In this document: piece by piece, positions 37,843 through 45,503 of the stretch
How the letters are laid out: the number at the start of each line of letters is the position of its first letter
Numbering within the stretch: the first letter of the stretch is position 1
From: Mycobacterium colombiense
Lineage (GTDB): Bacteria; Actinomycetota; Actinomycetes; Mycobacteriales; Mycobacteriaceae
DNA length: 64,000 bases
Reading direction: 5' to 3'
NCBI RefSeq assembly: GCF_003284935.1
Contig: NZ_QMEV01000003.1
Location: 1 to 64,000 of the forward strand
Notes under the pieces: generated by a model
Database searches by the model: none
The model's input: the letters and a program-made list of their open reading frames with translations, nothing else
Told to the model about the DNA's origin: nothing
Program-made: the position numbers and the translations under genes

Positions 37843-39852
37843 ATGCACGCCGAGACCGAGCAAGTCATCGAACGACCCAGTGACCTCACCGCCGCCTGGC
37901 TGGCCGCGGTCATCGGCACCGGACCCATCGCCGACTTCTCGGTAGAGCGCATCGGCACCGGCCAGATGAGCGAGTGCTACCGGGTCAGGCTGAGCTATGC
38001 CGAGGCCGACGGCGGGCCCGAGTCGGTGGTGCTGAAGGTCGCGGCCACCGATGCGGTGAGCCGCCAGACCGGGCTGGCACTGGGGCTCTACGAGCGGGAG
38101 GTGGGCTTCTACGGCGACATCGCGCCGCGTCTGGGCGGGCCCATCGCGCCCTGCTACCACGCGGCGGTCGACAGCTCGACGGGTGTGTTCGATCTGCTGC
38201 TGGGCGATGCCGGACCGGCCGTCGTTGGTGACGAAATCGCCGGTGCCACAATCGAACAGGCCCGCCTAGGCGCCGTCGAGCTGGGCCGATTGCACGGGCC
38301 GCTGCTCGGCGACGCCTCCCTGGCCGAGGCGCCGTGGCTCAACCGTGACGCGCCGCTGAACCAGGCAATGATCACCCCGCTGTACGCGGGTTTCGTCGAT
38401 CGCTACGGCGACCAGATCGCACCCGAGCATCGCGTGGTGTGCGAACGGCTGGTGGCCGCGTTCGATGGCTACCTGGCCCAGGAGGCGGAGGCGTACGAAC
38501 GGGGCCGCGTCCAGGGCCTGGTGCATGGCGACTATCGCCTGGACAACATGCTGTTCGGTATCGAGGGTGCCGATCGCGCGCTGACGGTGGTCGATTGGCA
38601 GACCGTGTCGTGGGGTCCGGCGCTGACCGACCTGGCCTACTTCCTCGGTTGCGCGTTGTCCACCGAGGATCGCCGGCAGCACTACGACGCGCTGCTGCGC
38701 GCCTATCACGAGGCGCTGGGACCGGCGGCGCCACTCAGTCTCGCCGACGTCGCCGACGGCGTGCGCCGGCAGAGCTTTTTCGGGGTGATGATGGCGATCG
38801 TCTCGTCCATGCTGGTCGAGCGCACCGACCGCGGCGATCAGATGTTCATGACGATGCTGCGGCGGCACTGCGACCACGTCCTGGATACCGACGCGCTGTC
38901 GACGCTGCCCGTCGCGGCGGCACCCGAACCGTTGCGGCCGGACGTCGAGGACGAACTGGCCCACGAGCCCACCGCCGAACCGCTGTGGAGTGAGAGCTGG
39001 TACGCCGACTTCGCCGACCCCGCACAGGGATTGGGTGGCTGGTTCCGGTTGGGGCGGGTGGCCAACGAGCAGACCGCGTGGGTGCACGTGTTGTTGTGCG
39101 GACCCGACCTGCCGACCGTCGCCGTGGATGCGCAAGTGCCGCTGCCCTCGGATCCGTGGTCTGTGCGGGCCGAGGACTTCGAGCTCGAACATGCCGTCGA
39201 CGCGCCCCTGCAGGGCTATCGCGTCGACGTGCGGGCGCGGGCCCACGCCTACCCCGATCCGTCCGCGTTGCTGCGCGGGGAGCCCGGCGCCCCCGTCGAG
39301 ATGAGCCTGAACCTGGTGTGGGCCACCGACGGCGCCCCGTACAAATACGCGGTGACCACGCGGTATGAAATCCCGTGCACCGTCTCGGGCGCCGTCACCG
39401 TCGGCGATACCAGCTACCGCCTGAATTCCGTTGCGGGCCAACGTGATCACTCGTGGGGGGTGCGCGACTGGTGGGGCATGGATTGGATCTGGAGCGCGCT
39501 GCATCTAGACGACGGCACGCACCTGCACGGCGTGAACGTCCGGATCCCCGGGGCGCCCGCGTTCAGCATCGGCTATGCGCAGGACGCCGACGGCAAGGCC
39601 GCCGAGCTGCAGACCGTGGACTCGCGAGAGTCCTTCGCCGCCAACGGGTTACCGCTCGACGCAACGCTGAAGCTGGAGCCGGCGCAGATCACCGCGAACG
39701 CTGACGTGCGCGGCCAGGCACCGGTGCGGCTCGTCGCGCGGGACGGGCGGGTCAGCCAGTTCCCCCGCGTATGGGCCACGGTCAGCACGGCCGACGGGCG
39801 CAGCGGCGTCGGTTGGCTGGAATGGAACCGCAACCTCGGCGAACAGACTTAG
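37843..39852 (+). CDS. APH-like phosphotransferase fused to an AttH/lipocalin-like domain
   Basis: A 669-residue two-domain protein. Residues 1 to about 360 are an aminoglycoside-phosphotransferase/EcKinase-like fold with the Brenner motif VHGDYRLDN (catalytic Asp230, Asn235) and metal-binding Asp251 in VVDWQT. Residues about 385-669 form a beta-rich domain with DHSWGVRDWWGMDW and GTHLHGVNVRIPG, reminiscent of AttH/CrtC-type lipocalin-like proteins that act on terpenoid or lipid substrates. A kinase for a hydroxylated hydrophobic compound is plausible; antibiotic modification is not supported. ATG 37843 is the start. It is followed without gap by gntK (stop TAG then GTG). It interrupts the lipT-pncA order of M. 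tuberculosis. Confidence 0.75.
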   Translation: MHAETEQVIERPSDLTAAWLAAVIGTGPIADFSVERIGTGQMSECYRVRLSYAEADGGPESVVLKVAATDAVSRQTGLALGLYEREVGFYGDIAPRLGGPIAPCYHAAVDSSTGVFDLLLGDAGPAVVGDEIAGATIEQARLGAVELGRLHGPLLGDASLAEAPWLNRDAPLNQAMITPLYAGFVDRYGDQIAPEHRVVCERLVAAFDGYLAQEAEAYERGRVQGLVHGDYRLDNMLFGIEGADRALTVVDWQTVSWGPALTDLAYFLGCALSTEDRRQHYDALLRAYHEALGPAAPLSLADVADGVRRQSFFGVMMAIVSSMLVERTDRGDQMFMTMLRRHCDHVLDTDALSTLPVAAAPEPLRPDVEDELAHEPTAEPLWSESWYADFADPAQGLGGWFRLGRVANEQTAWVHVLLCGPDLPTVAVDAQVPLPSDPWSVRAEDFELEHAVDAPLQGYRVDVRARAHAYPDPSALLRGEPGAPVEMSLNLVWATDGAPYKYAVTTRYEIPCTVSGAVTVGDTSYRLNSVAGQRDHSWGVRDWWGMDWIWSALHLDDGTHLHGVNVRIPGAPAFSIGYAQDADGKAAELQTVDSRESFAANGLPLDATLKLEPAQITANADVRGQAPVRLVARDGRVSQFPRVWATVSTADGRSGVGWLEWNRNLGEQT

Positions 39853-40347
39853 GTGAGCGGATCGGCCCCCGTTGTCGTGATGGGCGTCTCCGGCTCGGGC
39901 AAGTCGACGGTGGGGGCGGCGCTCGCCCGGCGCCTGCGCGTCCCGTTCGTCGACGCCGACACCCTGCACCCGGCCGCCAACATCGCCAAGATGGCGGCCG
40001 GCGAACCGCTCGACGATGACGACCGCCATCCCTGGTTGGAGACGGTCGGCGAATGGTTGGCCGCCCATCGCGCGGGCGCGGTGGTGAGTTGCTCGGCGCT
40101 GAAAAGGACATACCGCGACCAGCTCCGCGCGCACTGTCCGGGGGTGCAGTTCCTGCACCTGTCGGGTTCGCCGGAGCTGATCGGCGCCCGGCTGGCGGCC
40201 CGCACCGACCACTTCATGCCTCCCGCACTGCTGCGCTCGCAACTGGACACCCTCGAGCCCCTCGGTCCCGACGAGGCCGGCATGACCGTCGACGTCGGCC
40301 CCGACGTCGACGCGATCGTGGACACCGTCGTGCGGGCGCGCGAATAG
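39853..40347 (+). CDS. gntK: Gluconokinase
   Basis: A 164-residue P-loop kinase that phosphorylates gluconate to 6-phosphogluconate. Walker A is GVSGSGKST (11-19). The family motifs DADTLHP, AAGEPLDDDDRHPWL and SCSALKRTYRDQLR are all present, and length is normal for GntK. The GTG start at 39853 directly follows the stop of the previous gene, indicating an operon. The C-terminal part ends in ARE with no extra domain. A GC-rich perfect hairpin (arms 40348-40354 and 40359-40365) immediately after the stop may terminate this unit. Confidence 0.93.
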   Translation: MSGSAPVVVMGVSGSGKSTVGAALARRLRVPFVDADTLHPAANIAKMAAGEPLDDDDRHPWLETVGEWLAAHRAGAVVSCSALKRTYRDQLRAHCPGVQFLHLSGSPELIGARLAARTDHFMPPALLRSQLDTLEPLGPDEAGMTVDVGPDVDAIVDTVVRARE

Positions 40348-40365
40348 CCGCGGCGGCGGCCGCGG
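40348..40365 (+). terminator. GC-rich hairpin after gntK (possible terminator)
   Basis: Arms CCGCGGC and GCCGCGG with a 4-base loop, starting right after the gntK stop. No U-run follows, which is common for mycobacterial terminators but weakens the call. Confidence 0.3.
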
Positions 40366-40382
40366 TGTAGCATTGTGCTACA
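40366..40382. promoter_or_regulatory. Palindrome TGTAGCA-TTG-TGCTACA (toxin-antitoxin operator)
   Basis: Perfect 7-base arms with a 3-base spacer, ending 32 bases before the antitoxin ATG. A related TAATGCTGCA lies next to it at 40394-40403. The position is typical for antitoxin autoregulation. Confidence 0.6.
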
Positions 40383-40414
40383 GCTTGTAACGTAATGCTG
40401 CAGAGGAGGCAGTC

Positions 40415-40804
40415 ATGGCCGAGGCCGTCGATCGCGTCACCCGCGTCGCTTCCGACCTGATGGACAGCGCGGCGGCCGAGGGCGCCCGGCAGAGCCGCTC
40501 GGCCAAGCAGCAACTCGACCACTGGGCACGGGTGGGGCGGGCCGTATCCAGCCAGCACACCGCCTCGCGGCGGCGGGTGGAAGCCGCGCTCACCGGCCAG
40601 CTGGCGACCGGCGAACTCACCGTCGAGGAGGGCGTGGTGTTCAACGCCGAGATCTCCGCGGCCATCGAGGAAAGCCTGGCGCGCACCAACTATGGGGCCA
40701 CGCTCGCCGGGCAAGGGGTCACCACCGTCGCCCTCAACGACGACGGCGAGATCGTCGAGCACCGCCCCGACGGCGCCGCCGTCGTGCTCGGGGGCACCCG
40801 CTGA
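40415..40804 (+). CDS. ParD-like antitoxin
   Basis: A 129-residue protein starting at ATG 40415 with a strong GAGGAGG ribosome site. The N-terminal VDRVTRVASDLMDSAAAEGA strand-helix and SRSAKQQLDHWARVGRAV segment resemble the ribbon-helix-helix ParD-like antitoxin family seen in mycobacteria. The C-terminal half (VALNDDGEIVEHRPDG) is a flexible region that could bind the toxin. The gene directly downstream at 40835 encodes a zeta-type kinase, so this pair is a probable type II toxin-antitoxin module. A perfect TGTAGCA palindrome upstream is the candidate operator for autorepression. No experimental evidence can be read from sequence. Confidence 0.7.
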   Translation: MAEAVDRVTRVASDLMDSAAAEGARQSRSAKQQLDHWARVGRAVSSQHTASRRRVEAALTGQLATGELTVEEGVVFNAEISAAIEESLARTNYGATLAGQGVTTVALNDDGEIVEHRPDGAAVVLGGTR

Positions 40805-40834
40805 CCCGGCGGTGGTCAGCGGTTCGGCGGTGCC

Positions 40835-41413
40835 ATGGATCGACTTGACCTGGTGGTCGGGCCGAACGGCGCCGGTAAGTCGACGTTCATCGCGCTGACC
40901 CTGGCGCCGCTGCTGCCCGGCAGCCTGGTGGTCAATGCCGACGAAATCGCACGGCAGCGCTGGCCGCAGGATCCGGCGTCGCACTCCTACGACGCCGCGC
41001 GCATCGCCGCCGACACCCGCGGAAAGCTGATCGAGCTGGGCCGGTCCTTCATCGCCGAGACCGTCTTCTCCCACCCCTCCAAGCTCGACCTAGTTCAGGC
41101 GGCCCGCGGCGCGGGCTTCACCGTCGTGCTGCACGTGCTACTCATCCCGGAAGAGCTTGCGGTCGAACGCGTTCGACGCCGGGTCCGAGCCGGCGGCCAT
41201 GACGTGCCGGAAGCCAAGATCCGTCAGCGCCATCGCCGGCTGTGGGCCCCGGTGGCCGAGGCGATCGCCTTGTCCGATCTCGCGACGGTCTACGACAACA
41301 GCCGCCTGCGCGGCCCGCGCATCGTCGCGCGACTCAGCGGTGGCCTGACGGTCGGAGCACCCGACTGGCCCGCGTGGACGCCGGACGTCCTGCGGGCTCG
41401 CTGGCCCGAATAG
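40835..41413 (+). CDS. Zeta-toxin-like P-loop kinase
   Basis: A 192-residue protein with Walker A GPNGAGKST (9-17), NADEIARQRWP, and AETVFSHPSK, matching zeta-toxin-type kinases. Zeta toxins phosphorylate UDP-N-acetylglucosamine and block cell-wall synthesis, but other members of the fold act on small molecules, so the target here is unproven. It follows the ParD-like antitoxin by 30 bases. A zeta kinase paired with a ParD-like rather than an epsilon antitoxin is a known mixed arrangement in actinobacteria. The C-terminal PDWPAWTPDVLRARWPE tail is intact. ATG 40835 has little ribosome-site sequence, suggesting low expression relative to the antitoxin. Confidence 0.8.
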   Translation: MDRLDLVVGPNGAGKSTFIALTLAPLLPGSLVVNADEIARQRWPQDPASHSYDAARIAADTRGKLIELGRSFIAETVFSHPSKLDLVQAARGAGFTVVLHVLLIPEELAVERVRRRVRAGGHDVPEAKIRQRHRRLWAPVAEAIALSDLATVYDNSRLRGPRIVARLSGGLTVGAPDWPAWTPDVLRARWPE

Positions 41414-41446
41414 GTCGCGGCGTTACGCGGCCAGCGGCTTGCCTGA

Positions 41447-42514
41447 CTACCACGGGAGCTTGCGGCGCCCGGTCTCGACCTGACCCCCCACGCGCTCGCG
41501 GGCGGTGTCGGCCAGGTCGCTGCCGCGCTGACGCGCGGTTTCGGCGAATTCCTCCCCGCGCGCCCGCGCCGTGCTGGCCAGTTTCTCGCTGCGCTTGCGC
41601 GCCTTCTTGGCCAGCTTCTCGCTGCGCTTGCGGGCCTTCTTGGCCAGGGGCGCGGCCCGGTCGGCGGCCTCGTCGGCGAGTTCTTCGCTGCGCTTGCGCG
41701 CCTTCTCCGCCAGATACGCCGCGCGGTCGGCGGCCTCGTCGGCCCATTCCTCGCCGCGCTTGCGTGCCTTCTTGGCCAGCGGCCGACTGCGCTCGGCCGC
41801 GGTGCTGGCCAGTTCCCGGCCGCGTTCGAGTGCGGCCTCGGCGTAGGGCGCGCCGCGCTCGGCCGCCGTGCTGGCCAATTCGCGGCCCCGCTCGAGCGCC
41901 GCTTCCGCATAGGGGGCACCGCGTTCGGCCGCCGTGCTGGCCAGTTCGCGGCCCCGTTCCGCGCCGATCTGCAAGCCGTGCGCGATGCGCTCACCCAACT
42001 CGGAAAAATCGGCATCGAAGGCCGAATCGTCCGACCCGGGCCACGCCGACGACACCCGCTCGGAGAGCCGTTCCGCCGCTCGGCGACCACGCCACCCGAG
42101 CGAGGGCTTGCCGGCGGTGTCGGCGGAGGCGATCAACAAGCCGCCCAGCAGGCTGAGGTCGGTGAGAAATTGCTGGCGTTTCTGGGCCTTGGCTACCGGG
42201 TCGCTCTCGTTCCAGAACGAGTGCGTCCCAAGGTTGGCCGGCAACACCGTCACCGCGAGGGCGGCCGATGCGATCCGGGGGAGTTTGCCGGTGGCAAGCA
42301 GCAGGCCGCCGCCGATTTGCACGGCCGCGGTGATCTGCGCGACCGTCTCGGGGTCGCTGGGGATGCTGCTACTCACCGAATCCGGCAAGGCCTGCAGGCC
42401 GTCCACGGCCGGCGCCGCGGCCTCCGCCGCGGATTTGGGGTTCAGCAGTGAATTGACTCCTTGCCCGATGAATGCCACTGATAACAGGGGTCGCGCGATT
42501 CTCCTGAGCACCAT
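41447..42514 (-). CDS. DoxX-family membrane protein with 11-residue repeat tail
   Basis: A 355-residue protein. Residues 1-140 are a DoxX-type four-helix membrane domain (VLRRIARPLLSVAFIGQG, IGGGLLLATGKLPRIAS, LLGGLLIAS). From Arg187 to Arg351 the sequence is an uninterrupted array of fifteen 11-residue units that begin with Arg, for example RGRELASTAAE, RGAPYAEAALE and RSEKLAKKARK, ending in KLPW. A probable extra unit occupies 176-186. Acidic early units change to strongly basic middle units. Eleven-residue periodicity favours a long amphipathic helix lying on a membrane or forming a coiled stalk, as in apolipoproteins or LEA proteins; this is inference. ATG 42514 is chosen; TTG 42547 behind a GGGGTGG site would add 11 residues. 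Divergent from pncA. Confidence 0.8.
   Translation of the reverse strand: MVLRRIARPLLSVAFIGQGVNSLLNPKSAAEAAAPAVDGLQALPDSVSSSIPSDPETVAQITAAVQIGGGLLLATGKLPRIASAALAVTVLPANLGTHSFWNESDPVAKAQKRQQFLTDLSLLGGLLIASADTAGKPSLGWRGRRAAERLSERVSSAWPGSDDSAFDADFSELGERIAHGLQIGAERGRELASTAAERGAPYAEAALERGRELASTAAERGAPYAEAALERGRELASTAAERSRPLAKKARKRGEEWADEAADRAAYLAEKARKRSEELADEAADRAAPLAKKARKRSEKLAKKARKRSEKLASTARARGEEFAETARQRGSDLADTARERVGGQVETGRRKLPW
41462..41956 (-). repeat. 33-base tandem repeat array encoding fifteen 11-residue units
   Basis: In-frame 33-base period for 495 bases inside the DoxX gene. Units 1-5 alternate two near-identical forms (RGRELASTAAE, RGAPYAEAALE), so recent unit duplication is likely. 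Later units are more diverged and basic. Confidence 0.85.
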
Positions 42515-42609
42515 GGCCGGTGTATTACCCGGCAGCTTGTCGAGCAAACCGCCACCCCGATAACCCCAGCTAGAGTCGCGTAGTGGCGCACACCGATAGG
42601 GTGGAGCGC

Positions 42610-43170
42610 GTGCGAGCGTTGATCATCGTCGACGTGCAAAACGACTTTTGCGAGGGCGGCTCGGTGCCCACCGCCCACGGCGCCGCCGTGGCACCCGCGA
42701 TCAACGCCCATCTGTCCGGTGACCCGGGCTACCGGTACGTCGTGGCGACACAGGACTTTCACGTCGACCCGGGTGATCATTTCTCCGACCACCCGGATTA
42801 TTCGTCCTCCTGGCCGGTGCACTGCGTCGCCGGAAGCGCCGGCGCGAATCTTCGCTCGGACCTGGACATCCGGCACCTGGACGCGGTCTTTCGCAAGGGT
42901 GCGTACGCCGCGGCGTACAGCGGTTTCGAAGGCGTCGACGACGACGGGACGACGCTGCTGCAGTGGCTGCGCCGGCGCGGGGTCGACGAGGTCGACGTGG
43001 TCGGCATCGCCACCGACTTCTGCGTCCGGCGGACCGCCGAGGACGCCGCGGCGGCCGGGCTGACCACCAGGGTGCTCGTCGATCTGACCGCGGCCGCGGA
43101 CGTGGATTCGGCGGCCGAAGCGCTGGCGGAAATGCGGTCCGCCGGCATCGAGTTGGTTGGGGGGCCGTAA
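42610..43170 (+). CDS. pncA: Nicotinamidase/pyrazinamidase PncA
   Basis: A 186-residue amidase, the same length as M. tuberculosis PncA, that converts nicotinamide to nicotinate for NAD salvage and also activates pyrazinamide. Catalytic Asp8 (DVQNDF), Lys96 (FRKGAY) and Cys138 (TDFCVR) are present. The iron-site residues Asp49, His51, His57 and His71 are kept in TQDFHVDPGDHF and PVHC. Residue 137 is Phe (TTC at 43018-43020), where the M. tuberculosis protein has His. The GTG at 42610 is chosen to match the known N-terminus; an upstream in-frame start at 42583 would add nine residues. The stop TAA shares its last base with the ATG of the next gene, so they are coupled. Confidence 0.93.
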   Translation: MRALIIVDVQNDFCEGGSVPTAHGAAVAPAINAHLSGDPGYRYVVATQDFHVDPGDHFSDHPDYSSSWPVHCVAGSAGANLRSDLDIRHLDAVFRKGAYAAAYSGFEGVDDDGTTLLQWLRRRGVDEVDVVGIATDFCVRRTAEDAAAAGLTTRVLVDLTAAADVDSAAEALAEMRSAGIELVGGP

Positions 43171-43970
43171 TGGTGGCGCCACTGGATCGACAGCATCTGC
43201 TGGCCGCCGTGGAGCGCTCGCCGCAGGCGGCGGCCGCGCACGACCGTGCCGGGTGGGTGGGACTGTTTACCGGCGACGGATGTGTCGAGGACCCGGTCGG
43301 CTCCCGGCCGCACGTGGGGCACGAGCAAATCGGCCGCTTCTATGACACCTTCATCGGCCCGCGTGACATCAAGTTCCACCGCGATCTCGACGTCGTGGTC
43401 GGCACGACGGTTCTGCGTGATCTCGAGCTCGAGGTGGCGATGGGCTCGGCCGTGACGATGTTCATCCCGGCGTTTCTGCGATATGACCTCCGAGAAGCCA
43501 ACGGCGAGTGGCAGATTGGCCATCTGCGGGCATATTGGGAGCTTCCGGCCATGATGGCGCAGTTCCTGCGCACCGGCCCGGGGGCCCTCCGGCCCGCGCT
43601 GAACCTGTCCGCCGCGCTGGTGAGCAACCAAGGATGGGGCGGGGCGGCCGGCTTCGTGACCGGATTCCGGCGGGTGGGGGCGCGCCACCAGCGGCTGGTG
43701 ACGACGTTCCTGGAGGCCGTCGGGCGCAACGACGAGTCCTCCGCCGCGCGGGCGCTGTCCTCAGATGCCGCAATAACTTTGGGTGATCGCGACCCCCTCG
43801 ACCTGGCCGAGCTGGCCGTGCAGCTGGAGGGCGCCGGCATCACCAAGACGAGCAGCGCCGGCCGCACCGTGGCGGTCTCACTCCACTCGGGGCACGGGCG
43901 CGCCATTGTGTTCGCCGATGTGGCGTGGCCCGGCGCCGCGATCAACCGGATCAGATTCTTTCCCGCCTGA
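43170..43970 (+). CDS. SnoaL-like protein (Rv2042c orthologue)
   Basis: A 266-residue protein with two parts that resemble SnoaL/nuclear-transport-factor-2-like folds. The first half reads AAVERSPQAAAAHDRAGWVG, FTGDGCVEDPVGS and a cone-forming HVGHEQIGRFYDTFIG. The second half begins near FLEAVGRNDESSAARALSS. These folds bind small hydrophobic ligands or act as isomerases, cyclases or hydrolases, so no reaction is assigned. M. tuberculosis Rv2042c has nearly the same length and lies next to pncA in the same orientation. The start ATG (43170) overlaps the pncA stop by one base (TAATG), so translation is coupled. Possible link to NAD salvage is by position only. Confidence 0.85.
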   Translation: MVAPLDRQHLLAAVERSPQAAAAHDRAGWVGLFTGDGCVEDPVGSRPHVGHEQIGRFYDTFIGPRDIKFHRDLDVVVGTTVLRDLELEVAMGSAVTMFIPAFLRYDLREANGEWQIGHLRAYWELPAMMAQFLRTGPGALRPALNLSAALVSNQGWGGAAGFVTGFRRVGARHQRLVTTFLEAVGRNDESSAARALSSDAAITLGDRDPLDLAELAVQLEGAGITKTSSAGRTVAVSLHSGHGRAIVFADVAWPGAAINRIRFFPA

Positions 43971-43988
43971 TCCCGTCACGCCCGTGTC

Positions 43989-44339
43989 TCACCGGAGCAC
44001 CATCAGCACCAGCGATGCCCCGGAAAGGAACAGGTATGCGCCCGGAAACGCGATGTTGTACACAACGCGTGCCCTCACATGCGTCGCCACCGCACCGAGG
44101 AAAAACAGCACCAGGCCCGCGGCGGCCGCGATGCCCAATTCGCGCAAGCCCAGCAGTCCGACCACGATCCCGGCGGCCCCGGCCAGCTTCAGCGCGCCCA
44201 GCGCCGGCAACCACGACCGCGGCACCCCGACCTGGGCAGAGTTCGCCAGGACGAATCGCGCCGGCACGAAGTCGGCGACCGCGATCGCGGCGGTAATGAC
44301 GGCGGTGGTCAGCGTGGTGGCGACGAGTGCGGTGTTCAT
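43989..44339 (-). CDS. DoxX-like small membrane protein
   Basis: A 116-residue, four-helix membrane protein of the DoxX_2-like family: a first helix at 5-25, GALKLAGAAGIVVGLLG in helix 2, AAAAGLVLFFLGAVATH in helix 3, and a final FLSGASLVLMVL helix. ATG 44339 follows an AAGGGATTG site. It is divergent from the ECF sigma factor at 44508 and preceded on its own strand by a possible 27-residue leader ORF. DoxX-type proteins have been linked to oxidative-stress and thiol-redox membrane complexes in mycobacteria, but function is not proven for this branch. Control by the neighbouring sigma factor is a reasonable guess. Confidence 0.8.
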   Translation of the reverse strand: MNTALVATTLTTAVITAAIAVADFVPARFVLANSAQVGVPRSWLPALGALKLAGAAGIVVGLLGLRELGIAAAAGLVLFFLGAVATHVRARVVYNIAFPGAYLFLSGASLVLMVLR

Positions 44340-44344
44340 CCGGA

Positions 44345-44428
44345 TCAATCCCTTGTCGCGCAGTGATTTCCGCCGCGGCGGGTCGAATGCGAGCAGTGTG
44401 CATCGTGGCGCACAATCGGTAGGGTCAT
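44345..44428 (-). CDS. Possible 27-residue His/Cys-rich leader peptide
   Basis: A short ORF from ATG 44428 to TGA 44345-44347, preceded by a strong GAAGGAGAC ribosome site. The peptide MTLPIVRHDAHCSHSTRRGG ... NHCATRD has four His and two Cys in 27 residues. Its stop lies 5 bases before the ATG of the DoxX-like gene, so reinitiation could couple their translation. It may be a metal- or redox-responsive leader, a coupling ORF, or chance; only the ribosome site argues strongly for translation. Confidence 0.4.
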   Translation of the reverse strand: MTLPIVRHDAHCSHSTRRGGNHCATRD

Positions 44429-44507
44429 GGTGTTTGTCTCCTTCGCCGGTGGAACTCCGTTGGACGCGGTCAACTTCTTGACGGCTTCCGCGCGGAAAAG
44501 GTGACCC

Positions 44508-45503
44508 ATGAACGCAACACAGGATTTGGCGGATCTGGCGCAGCGTTTCGACGCCGATCGACGACACCTGAGGTCGGTCGCGTTCCAGCTACTGGGTTCG
44601 GTGCCCGACGCCGACGACGCGGTGCAGTCGGCGTGGCTGAAGGCCAGCCGCGCGGACTTCAGCGGCGTCGACAACCTCTCCGGCTGGTTCACGACGATCA
44701 CCGCGCGTGAGGCGTTCGACCAGCTTCGGCTGCGCAAGCGCCGCGCCGAGCAGCCGCTGGCCGAAGCCGACGAATTGGACCGGCTGGTCCGGGTGGCGTC
44801 GGCGCCGGCCGACGAGGACGCGCTGCTGGCGGAGTCGGTGAGCAGCGCGCTGCTCGTGGTGCTCGACCGGCTGTCCCCGGCGCAGCGCGTGGCGTTCGTG
44901 CTGCACGACGTCTTCGCCATGCCGTTCGAGCGGATCGCCGCGGTCATGAACCGCTCGCCGGACGCCGCGAAGAAGCTGGCCAGCAGGGCCCGCGGGCGAC
45001 TGCACGCCGACCCGGCCGCCCGGCCTCGCCGCACGGCCGAGCACCTCAAGGTGGTCGAGGCGTTTCTGGCGGCCTCACGCGGCGGTGACATCGCCGGCCT
45101 GCTCGAGCTGCTGGCACCAGACGTGGTGCGCACGGTCGATCGGGCGCTGGTCCCGGCCGACGTGCCAACCACAGTGCGCGGCGCCGAGGAGGTCGCCAGG
45201 GAGACTCGGCGGTTCGCTGTGCGGGCGCGTGCAGGCGCTGTCATGCTCATCGACGGGACGCCGGGCATCGTGCTCGCGGCCCGCGGGCGCGCTCAGGTCC
45301 TGCTGGTGATCGGCATCGGCGCCGACGATCGCATCCACACGATCGACATCACCGGCAATGCCGAGCGAATCCGCCGGGCCGCGCTGACGCTGCCCCGGTG
45401 GCGGACCCAGGAAGATCACAAGCTCATCGGGTACCAAGGACGTCAGACACAGTCGGCCGGAAATGCGGCCGCGGGGCAGGACCGGGAGAGCCATGCTCGA
45501 TAA
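44508..45503 (+). CDS. ECF sigma factor with C-terminal SnoaL-like domain (ECF41/SigJ type)
   Basis: A 331-residue sigma factor. Region 2 covers about 14-80 (RSVAFQLLGSVPDADDAVQ, LSGWFTTITAREAFDQLR). Region 4 covers about 110-165 (LSPAQRVAFVLHDVF, MPFERIAAVMNRSPDAAKKL). The last ~130 residues form a SnoaL_2-like domain (VVEAFLAASRGGDIAGLLEL onwards), the hallmark of ECF41 and SigJ-like factors, where this domain regulates activity in place of a separate anti-sigma factor. The DoxX-like gene on the opposite strand is a likely target. ATG 44508 follows AAAAGGTGACC. The gene overlaps the sugar-binding lipoprotein by 11 bases, so it may be read through into the ABC operon. Confidence 0.88.
   Translation: MNATQDLADLAQRFDADRRHLRSVAFQLLGSVPDADDAVQSAWLKASRADFSGVDNLSGWFTTITAREAFDQLRLRKRRAEQPLAEADELDRLVRVASAPADEDALLAESVSSALLVVLDRLSPAQRVAFVLHDVFAMPFERIAAVMNRSPDAAKKLASRARGRLHADPAARPRRTAEHLKVVEAFLAASRGGDIAGLLELLAPDVVRTVDRALVPADVPTTVRGAEEVARETRRFAVRARAGAVMLIDGTPGIVLAARGRAQVLLVIGIGADDRIHTIDITGNAERIRRAALTLPRWRTQEDHKLIGYQGRQTQSAGNAAAGQDRESHAR

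Noticed and set aside
37843..39852. Aminoglycoside resistance gene
   Set aside because: The APH-like fold is shared with many metabolic kinases, and the fused lipocalin-like domain points away from antibiotic modification.
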